From NCBI GenBank assembly GCA_003024985.2, contig PXIH01S0022597.1: DNA of 13,621 nt; one strand, written 5' to 3'. This document shows positions 1-7,500 of this stretch, piece after piece (the first letter of the stretch is position 1; every line of letters begins with the position of its first letter). Position numbers and translations under genes: made by a program. This DNA comes from Euperipatoides rowelli (Eukaryota; Onychophora; Udeonychophora; Euonychophora; Peripatopsidae). Under the pieces are notes generated by a model. That model was not told the origin of the DNA. It searched no databases and was given only the letters and a program-made list of their open reading frames with translations.

Positions 1-1189
1 AAAAAAAAAAAAAAAAAGCTTATATTTTTAACTTCTAAGACCCCCCCCTCCCCGAAAAAAATTTCATCGTACACCCTTGCTGTATGTACTCATATATTTG
101 AAGGACTTTAGTTTATGTTCAAAAGAACATAAACTAAAGTCCTTCAATTAGCCTATATTATTTTAATAATAATGAGTAATAATTTTAATTGCATAGCCTA
201 TACACTTAGAAGATTGGGACTCGGTTATAAATCATTTTATTTAAATCTACTCGTCCAATACTTGTAGCATTTGTTAATATGCTAACTTTAATTTAAAATT
301 CCATAATGCTGTATCTTCTTGTGAACTGTATTATACTGTATAAATAATTATAATTTTCATTATGCTAGTTAATAACATTTAAAAATTATTAATATAGAGA
401 GAAGCAAATAAATTAACAAATTTTTAACATTATTTAAAAGTACAGTACAGTATATTAGGATTAAGAGCTTAGCATTTTTTACCTGCATCACTCATTTAAA
501 TAAAATAGTCAGCTTTTATTAATTAAATTAAGTTCTGATTGAAGTCTAAAAAAATAAATGCAGTTTTCAAAATAACATAAGTTATCTGAGAATTTTCTAA
601 AACCACTTTAGCCTAAAATCATTTTCAAACAATTTAGAGTTATTCTGTATTTTGTTTCCAGCTTAATATAGTAATTAAAAGATCATACTAAATATATCAT
701 GACTTATAATAGTTATTATTATAGCAGGACCAATCCAATCAAAGAATAATCCAATAATGATATCATTGCTCTGCCAGAATGATCCCTCTGCATAAAAGGT
801 ATTAATATTAGTAGAACAAAAAAAAGATAGAAAAAGTTAAATGATTCATAACAGCACTGTTAATAAAACTGACATATATCAGTGGTAAGACTCAATGAAA
901 TAATGTTTAAAGAAATCTATTGATAACCAGCTGGACTATCAATTAAAATAAAAATAGATGAAGATTATGCTCTTTTCCGCCTGTTGTATTATTAATGTAC
1001 AGTATCTCATATTTACAATTAAAACCAAATTTTATACAGTATATTATTTTATTAGAAATCATCATATTAAAAAACAAATTTTCTCTGTGTATCTGTCAAT
1101 CCGAACTCTTTAAATTGAATTTTCTCCCCAATTGTTTTGTCCAAGTGATTTGCGTTTTTTTTGTGTTAGGTTGGTTTTAATGGTCAGAA
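1..1189. other. AT-rich non-coding sequence (probable intron)
   Basis: No coding frame, splice-flanked exon or RNA gene is visible. The stretch opens with an A run and a C-rich run (about 42-54), then is simple AT-rich sequence. Its only clear structure is the perfect hairpin at 98-147. Copies of TACTGTA/TACAGTA occur near 313, 441, 1000 and 1036. Confidence 0.6.
98..147. repeat. Perfect 23-bp inverted repeat with 4-nt loop
   Basis: Bases 98-120 are exactly complementary to 125-147, with loop AAAA at 121-124; the arm begins TTGAAGGACTTTAG. Pairing stops sharply at both ends. It could be a small foldback repeat, a hairpin in intron RNA, or a template-switch or assembly product. Confidence 0.85.
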
Positions 1190-1620
1190 AATGTCACTTC
1201 CGGTTTTAGAACCAATTCCAAGATGGCCGACTTCCGGTCCTGTTTCTTATAGGTTTAAGGCCTTTTTACCAGAAATGATGTCATATTATGATGTATTATG
1301 AGATATATGCTTACCCATAATGCATTGCTAAATTCAAGATGGCCGACTTCTGGTTCGTAATTTTTTCAAATGCTCCGATGAAGGTAAAATTTGAAATTTG
1401 TGTTACCCTATTGGTCTAGAATATGTGTCTAGAAGGTCAAGGTCCTAGGTGGTCACATGGGGCTCCCCAAAATCAAAAAGTTGAAATATCAATGATACTT
1501 AGTGTAGACAATGAAAATAGACTCTGACTTTTTTTTGGGGGGGAGGGGCAAATAACTTGGGAGTGTTTAGCATAGTTCCAAACATGACCGTCGATTTTGA
1601 TGGGTTTCTACTGGTTCATA
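1190..1620. repeat. GC-richer repeat-like block with duplicated ETS/YY1-type motif
   Basis: This block stands out in base composition from the sequence on both sides and has no open frame. A 19-mer beginning AAGATGGCCGACTTC occurs at 1220-1238 and again at 1336-1354 with one mismatch. A further ACTTCCGGT lies at 1196-1204. AAGATGGC resembles the YY1 core and ACTTCCGG the ETS core. The 3' part (1400-1460) has AAGGTCAAGGTCC, like nuclear-receptor half-sites. It may be part of an old mobile element; I cannot name a family. Confidence 0.45.
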
Positions 1621-2246
1621 AGATAATTCTTAAAAATTATAGTAGTTAATCAATTAATTAATTTACATTGTAAAATCGCTCACAAATTTACAGTAGAACA
1701 AAATCAGGAAAACAAGAACGTAATATGTAATGAGTCTCAGACTCCAACATATTTTGATTAAATAAGTAAATAAATATTGCAGCCTTGCAAGTAAACCGTG
1801 GTGTCAAGTAAACCATGGTGTCATGTAAAAAGCAGCTTGTAAACTTTTATATGTTTATAACTCTGCAAATTATTACATAAACTAATTAGTTTTTTGTTCT
1901 TAAAATTAAAATGCTAAGGAACTGTTGAATAAATATAAACTCACTTTTGGCCTTTGAATCAATTTTTTAACACAACATTGAATAGCCTTCTCAACACTGT
2001 TTTGTTTTTTTAAATAACAATGAGAAAATGACATTATTGTCATAACTTTTATTTGTTTATTAATTTTATTTAAACATTTTTTAAATAGTGGCAGTTGAGA
2101 AACTTATGTCTAGTATTCAATGTAAGTTTAAATAGGAACTGTAAATGTTGAAAATAAATGAGAAAAAAAGGAAGCCATTGTTTATGTTTCTGATTTCACT
2201 ATTCTTTCAATATATGAGTTAGTGAGATAAAAATAAAATAAAATAA
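1621..2246. other. AT-rich non-coding sequence (probable intron)
   Basis: No exon or element is recognised apart from the short tandem repeat at 1789-1822. The right end is A-rich and borders the foldback element. Confidence 0.55.
1789..1822 (+). repeat. 17-bp tandem repeat, two copies
   Basis: AAGTAAACCGTGGTGTC at 1789-1805 is followed directly by the same 17 bases with one change (CCG to CCA) at 1806-1822, then by a degenerate start of a third unit. Confidence 0.8.
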
Positions 2247-2268
2247 ACTTTTAAAGACCTTTCCTTAA

Positions 2269-3058
2269 CCCTTCAGTTGTCGCGGTCAGAAAGTTACACG
2301 AGTAGTCGCGGTGTATCTGTGAGATACATGTGTATATTTCAAAATATATTACACATATAAAAAAACTCAAATAGTATTTTTTGTTCTATTTCTTTATCAC
2401 GAATTTTAATATATATAAATAAAATCCATCAAACAATTTTTTTTTTTATGAATTTTTTTCTAAATGTCGGCCGGCATACAACAGAAATCATTACAGGTAT
2501 TTACTCTATGTCCAAATAATACATTTGTTAAATATTTCAAAATCTATAACAAATACAAAAAAAAAAAACTTAAATAGTATTTTCTGTTCTATTTTTTATC
2601 AGGAATTTTAATATAAATATAAAAAAAAATAAACAGATTTTTTTTTATGAATTTTTTTCTAAATGTCGGCTATAAAAAATAAAAAAAAAGCCAGTTCTTT
2701 TTACATTTTCATTGCTGTTTATATGTCGTTGAAGATAAAAAATTTTTGTTTTAATTTTTGAAATCTGTATTAAATTCTGATTTTAAAAATGTATAAGTTT
2801 ATTCCTAAATCTTTTATAATATTTGAATTACGCTACCTGAAAAACAATTTACATGAGTAGTCGCAGTGTATCTGACAGATAAAATCATAGGAAACCAATA
2901 TATGCCTTGCAGTCACAACTCCAGCTAATTGACTGATGAAAAAACTCATTAATTCTGGCACATAAAAGGTTGTATAATATTCTAGCTCAGCGCATTAGCT
3001 AAAAATACACTTTTGTAAATGAATTACATATCTAATAGATACCACGACTACTGCTAGG
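2269..3058. mobile_element. piggyBac-like non-autonomous element (MITE), 790 bp, TTAA-flanked
   Basis: The element is bounded by TTAA at 2265-2268 and 3059-3062, the target site of piggyBac-superfamily transposons. It begins CCC and ends GGG-like (AGG), with an 18-bp imperfect terminal inverted repeat (2269-2286 against 3041-3058, 13 of 18 matching). Just inside each end is a palindrome of the same type, GTATCTGTGAGATAC at 2313-2327 and ATATCTAATAGATAC at 3028-3042. The end motif GAGTAGTCGCGGTGTATCT also recurs internally at 2855-2873 with one change. There is no transposase frame. Its insertion interrupts the arm of the foldback element, which confirms the TTAA boundaries independently of the TIRs. 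Confidence 0.8.
2334..2670 (+). repeat. Internal direct repeat of the MITE (two units of about 138 bp)
   Basis: Unit 1 at 2334-2471 and unit 2 at 2532-2670 both run from ATATTTCAAAAT to TCTAAATGTCGGC. They share the interior landmarks AAATAGTATTTT, GTTCTATTT and GAATTTTAATATA. Differences are mostly in A/T run lengths. The 60 bp between them is unique. Confidence 0.75.
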
Positions 3059-3172
3059 TTAAAAAATCTTTTAGAATTGATCGTATAACTGTGTTACTGG
3101 AAGAGATCTATTTAAAGTGAGTTTTTTTTCCATGCTGAAAAGAGATTCGAGTGTTAACCTTTTTAATTAAAA

Positions 3173-3205
3173 ATTACCGATGCTGAAGCAATTAAAATTG
3201 TAATT
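3173..3205 (+). pseudogene. Captured fragment of cysteine synthase exon A end plus splice donor
   Basis: Thirty of 33 bases match 4552-4584, starting with an exact 18-mer (ATTACCGATGCTGAAGCA). The match covers the last nine codons of exon A and the first six intron bases (GTAATT). The copy would read ITDAEAIKI against ITDAEAVQM in the gene. No AG acceptor sits just upstream, and similarity ends at ATTACC, so it is not a usable exon. It lies in the spacer of the foldback element 1379 bp upstream of the original. Because the intron side is included, the copy was made from DNA, not from spliced mRNA. Confidence 0.75.
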
Positions 3206-3331
3206 TAAAAAAAATAACACTTTTATCTCTTTTCATCATGGAAAAAATAACCCACTTTAAATAGATTTCTTCCAGTAACACTGTTATATGATCAATTCTA
3301 AAATATTTGTTAAGGGAAGGCTTTTAAAAGT

Positions 3332-3951
3332 TTTTTTTTTTTAATTATTTCATCCACTTCTATAATGAACATTTGCTCAAGATTTTATGGTATATTCCAC
3401 AAGCTGAAATTGATAGGTGTATCTTATAAACATTCCATCAAATAATAATAATTTTAATAAAGGAAAAAAAGAGTCTTATGCGTTTTTCAAAACTATCACA
3501 TATAGGCTAATGCATCCAAGATAAATTTTCCAGTACTGTATTATTATTAATAATGCTGCCTTATGTATTTTTCTTCAACATCACTCTATACAATTTATCA
3601 AATGCAATCATGATGATATTTTATTATTAATTCTGTTCTTATTTTAATTTTGTACAAGTCTACCTTTTATAAGCATGCTAAATAAGAAATAATCTTAAAT
3701 AGCGGCCTATCCTGAAACCTTAAGTTCTTTATTGAAAAAAGATACTGTAATTAATTTTAATGCAATTGCTTTTGTAATTTTTCATGATAATGAATACATG
3801 GTTTAAGACTTTAATCAGATACATATATTATAACAAACGTACAAGTATGGGTACAATTGTTACAAAGAATTGTTGGCCGGGGAAGAGAAAAATAAACTGG
3901 AATAGCCGCCTTTATAAAAACAAAACTTTTATTCTATTTACACGGAAGTAT
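3332..3951. other. AT-rich non-coding sequence (probable intron)
   Basis: A T run is followed by AT-rich sequence without recognised genes. Short open frames around 3784-4002 on the + strand show no family similarity. At 3928-3933 TTTATT is the reverse complement of AATAAA, a possible poly(A) signal for the minus-strand frame ending at 3952. Confidence 0.5.
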
Positions 3952-4140
3952 TTACAGCTGGTACCACTTGGCGAAACATTTCCAAATGGCATACTTGAAT
4001 AAAAGTAATGAAATAAACAAAACTAAAATGAATCCATTGATTGGAATATCCATGCGTAGTCTGGCGGCCCCCAGTTCGTTCTTCGTGATGAGCGCCAGCT
4101 CCGCAGGCAATAGACAAAGATACAGTAAAAACCAAAGCCT
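3952..4140 (-). CDS. Unidentified small membrane-protein-like frame (possible exon or micro-ORF)
   Basis: Reading from 4140 down to a TAA at 3952-3954 gives 62 open codons in a patch clearly richer in GC than its surroundings. An internal ATG (4051-4053) gives 33 residues, MDIPINGFILVLFISLLLFK followed by YAIWKCFAKWYQL: a short lead, one hydrophobic span and a basic/aromatic tail. Upstream codons (ELALITKNELGAARLR) have mostly G or C third bases. AATAAA follows the stop by about 18 nt. No convincing acceptor is visible (the nearest AG follows TGCGG), and a second overlapping minus-strand frame is also open. I do not recognise a family. It may be the last exon of a minus-strand gene, a pseudogene fragment or chance. 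Confidence 0.3.
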   Translation of the reverse strand, partial: RLWFLLYLCLLPAELALITKNELGAARLRMDIPINGFILVLFISLLLFKYAIWKCFAKWYQL

Positions 4141-4419
4141 TTATGGCCAATACAAAGTACAGATTTAAATTAGCTACACTGCATAATTGAATAGGTAATT
4201 AACATTAGAATCGTTTATGACGTGTTTTCCAAGCAATTAGAAAACATGTCACAAGCAAGACTAACAATATCCTGAATGCGCGATCTAACGTTATAGTTAC
4301 TAAACAACAAAATATTTACAAACTAAAATATAAAATACTTTTTACAGAATATAATATGTTAAATTAAAATAATACTTCCAGGGTGAATCCTCATAACATA
4401 CTTTTGTTTTATTTTTCAG
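4141..4419 (+). other. 3' end of the upstream intron
   Basis: Non-coding sequence leading to the acceptor of exon A. It holds a 12-bp imperfect inverted repeat (4218-4229 against 4240-4251, one mismatch) and ends in a pyrimidine-rich tract and CAG at 4417-4419. Confidence 0.6.
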
Positions 4420-4578
4420 GGAAGTGTTCTGTACAACTATTTTAAACATGGTCGCTTAGAGCGAACAGAAGGTACATCAATAACTGAGGGCATAGGCCAA
4501 GGTCGTGTGACAAACAACTTGAAAGGTGCACCTATTGATGACGCTTTACATATTACCGATGCTGAAGCAGTTCAAATG
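4420..4578 (+). CDS. Cysteine synthase-like exon A
   Basis: This exon of 159 nt (53 codons, phase 0 at both ends) follows a pyrimidine-rich acceptor ending TTTTTCAG at 4412-4419 and ends in CAAATG before the donor GTAATT. It encodes GSVLYNYFKHG, then TSITEGIGQGRVTNN, then GAPIDDALHITDAEAVQM. The TSITEGIG stretch is a strongly conserved part of bacterial-type cysteine synthases (compare SSITEGIGQGR). Codons have mixed third bases and GC content is higher than in the flanking introns. The last 27 coding bases plus six bases of donor recur in diverged form at 3173-3205. Confidence 0.9.
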
Positions 4579-7500
4579 GTAATTAAAATTACATAATTTA
4601 TGAAAAAAAGTATTTCTGATATTTTTCTAAAAATATTTTAAAAAATGTGTGTGGGAAGCCATAAACAAAGATTACCGCTCACATTCATATACTGTATATG
4701 TTTTATTGCATTTGAAGGCATAATGAAGCGTATCTCCCCATTCATTTATAAGTTTTATTCGTTTCATTTGAGTTTTTTTTAAAACTGAAAAGTAAAAGCA
4801 TGGAAGCAAATTAGTAGCCGTCAAATAAATGTCTACTTATTACATTCTTTTCTGTAATTAATATGAAGGTTCAAAAAAAATTATCAACTATGGTTAAGTC
4901 TGATGAGAAAAACAAAAGAAAGTATAAATTATACACCCACTCTAGAAGCTCTTCAATAAAAAAAAAAAAAGTATGACAGATTTTCATTTATAAATGCTTC
5001 CAGAATTCTTCCTAATATCTTGTCAAAGCAAAAAAAATACTATCAGGTACAGTATTTATGATATTTCATCTATAAAATTGAAAGTGATTCTGAATATTAA
5101 ACTTGTCGAAAATAACATAACTCAGGGATAGATATTAATATCTAAGTCAGTTGAAAGTAGAATCTAAGTCAGTTGAATCTTTTAAGCATAGGTTGGATGA
5201 TTTTATGCATGGTTTAGGTATTGTTTAGTTTAACTTTAAGAATATAGGCTTGTNTTTCAATTGNTATAATTGGTTNGTTTTTATTTTGAAATAGGTCGAC
5301 NAATAAAGTAGTGAAGCTAGCTACAGTGTAGGTCTGTTGATATTTTAAGCGAGGGTAGGGGAGTTTATTAAGGTTGGTATTGTAATAAATGTATAATTGT
5401 TGATATTTTTTTTTAAAATTAAAATCCCCAAGATTCAATAGCCTACAAAAAAAAAATTATAAAAAGATAAAAAAAAAAAAAAAAAAAATTATATGTACTT
5501 ATATTAAAAAAAATTAGATTAGTACCAGGGACCACCTTGTTGGACTACTGTTGTTGGCCGGCATATTTGTATATTATAAATTTTATTATGATCCTTATTG
5601 TATTCGGTTATGTGAAGCTAAAAGCTAGTGGTTATAGTATTTCATTCATCATCATCATCGGGTGCGTTCTCCATGGCGGAGGTTCGCGTTCATGGCTCAT
5701 CAAAGATTTCTATCTTGAGCTATTCCTTTTAATACAGAGAATTGCCTGATCTTAGCTGAGTTCTTAAGATCATTCATTTGTTTATAATTGTTATGCTGCC
5801 GTACTAATACATAGTAAGGTATAGTAAAAATTCTAACTACCGGTGCGTCCCCTGTGAAAGTATGAACCAATGAATGAAATGCCTATTACTTCACATGAAC
5901 CAATCAATATTTAAATTTTGCATGTAATTGTATTTTGCATGTGCATATTCGATTAATACAATCGTGCACATGCAGACTAGGTATATTTTTTTCATCTTGC
6001 AATATTTCTAAAATATTACAACTGTTAATATTAATTTCTGTATCAGAGCAATCTTTATTGTGAAGAATTTCGTTAATAAATATTTCTTCACTTTTACCCT
6101 GTGTTGCAGTCTTATTCTATATCCGGCAGCAGAGCAGTTATTATTATCCAACAGCGGAGCAACAATTCACTTTCATCATTTTATTCATATGCTTATTCAA
6201 TTCTTCTTATTCCATAAAGCAGACTTGGTTGTCTATTAGCAGCTCCGACCAAGTTCTCAACTGTTGAAATAAATTATAATTTAGCTGAAAACAATTTTGA
6301 ACAGGTAATTTTGGGCCAAACAAATTTTATATGCAAAAATGTATTTTCTTTTATGACTTTGAATATTTTTACAGTGATATCCAAGAGTTTTTTTTTTTTN
6401 NNGCCTCGAATTGATTATTGTAATGATGTTTGTGTCATTTTAAATTCTAATGGTAGAGATAAACTTACATGTTTTTTTAGATCTTTATCAAGGAGGATTG
6501 TTGAGTTTAAGGATCTTTCTTATGTGGATAGAATTGCTATTTTAAGAAATTGTGGTCTAGTGATCCCTCTTCAGAGAAAAATGAGGGGAGATTTGATTTA
6601 TACTTATAAGAAGGTTATTATGGCGCATACAGTAACTCGTGATTCTCTTTTTGTAATGTCTAACACTCATCAGACTAGATGGCACAGTTGGAAGATTGTT
6701 AGAGAGATAAATACTAGATTACGTTTTACTTTTATTTCCAATAAAGTTGTTTCTACTTGGAATTCTTTAGATGTTGCTGTGGTTAGTAAGCCTTTGAATA
6801 CTTTTTAAAACGTTCTTGACAGTTTTTTGTTTGATAATTTGGTTTTTAAGTCTTGTTTCATCTTTTCTTTTTTGATGGTATAAAAGTCTATTTTGACTTA
6901 AATCAGCTTTAACTAAATTAACTATCTAGGACAAACCATATTTTTTAAAAAGTAAAAGAAAATTAATATACAGTATGTTTTGTTTTCTTTTGATGAAAGT
7001 TGTCAAGTGCATGCACCAATTTTATGAGAGTACAATAACTCACTACAAATACAAATATGCCGGACAACAACAGACTATAGTCCAGTGAGGTTGTCCCTGG
7101 TCCTAATCTAATTTTTTTATTTAATATACCGATATATAATTTTATTTTATTTATATATATATTTTTTTTTTATTAGCCTATAGGCTATTGAATCTTGGGG
7201 ATTTTAATTTTAAAAAAAACTATCAACAGTTAGACCCTCNTTAAAANACCAAACAACCTTAATAAACTCCCCTATCCACGCCCAAAATATCCACAGACCC
7301 ACACCGCAACCAGCCTCACCACTTAATTTGTCGACCCATCCAAAAATAAAAACATACCAATTATAACAATTGAAATACTAGCCTATATTCTTATAGTTAA
7401 ACTAAACTATATTTAAATCATCCATAAAATCATCCAACTTATGCTTAAAAGATTTAAATGACTTTGATTCTACAACTCTTTCTGGTAAACCATTCCAAAA

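Larger units (their letters stand above)
2247..3331. mobile_element. Foldback (long inverted repeat) element, split by a MITE
   Basis: The right arm (3215-3331) is the near-perfect reverse complement of a left arm that lies in two pieces, 2247-2268 and 3063-3156. Removing 2269-3058 and one TTAA joins the pieces into one continuous arm of about 116 bp that aligns to the right arm with scattered mismatches and one single-base gap. The 58-nt spacer at 3157-3214 holds a fragment of the host gene. There is no coding capacity, so it is non-autonomous. I cannot define its target duplication, because both outer flanks are low-complexity A/T runs. Confidence 0.8.

Noticed and set aside
98-147. Canonical microRNA precursor
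   Set aside because: A 4-nt loop and perfect pairing with no bulges or flanking stem do not fit usual animal pre-miRNA structure.
995-1180. 61-codon + frame as a gene
   Set aside because: Ile/Leu/Phe-rich translation of AT-rich DNA with no motif, no splice context and no conserved pattern.
3173-3205. Mutually exclusive alternative exon of the cysteine synthase gene
   Set aside because: The possible reading ITDAEAIKI is conservative and keeps a donor, but there is no acceptor AG at its left edge, it covers only nine codons, and it lies in the loop of a mobile element.
6311-6402. Start of a host protein-coding exon leading into the 165-codon + frame
   Set aside because: The N-terminal part is low-complexity sequence running through NNN; only the part after 6403 has recognisable content, and that is LINE reverse transcriptase.
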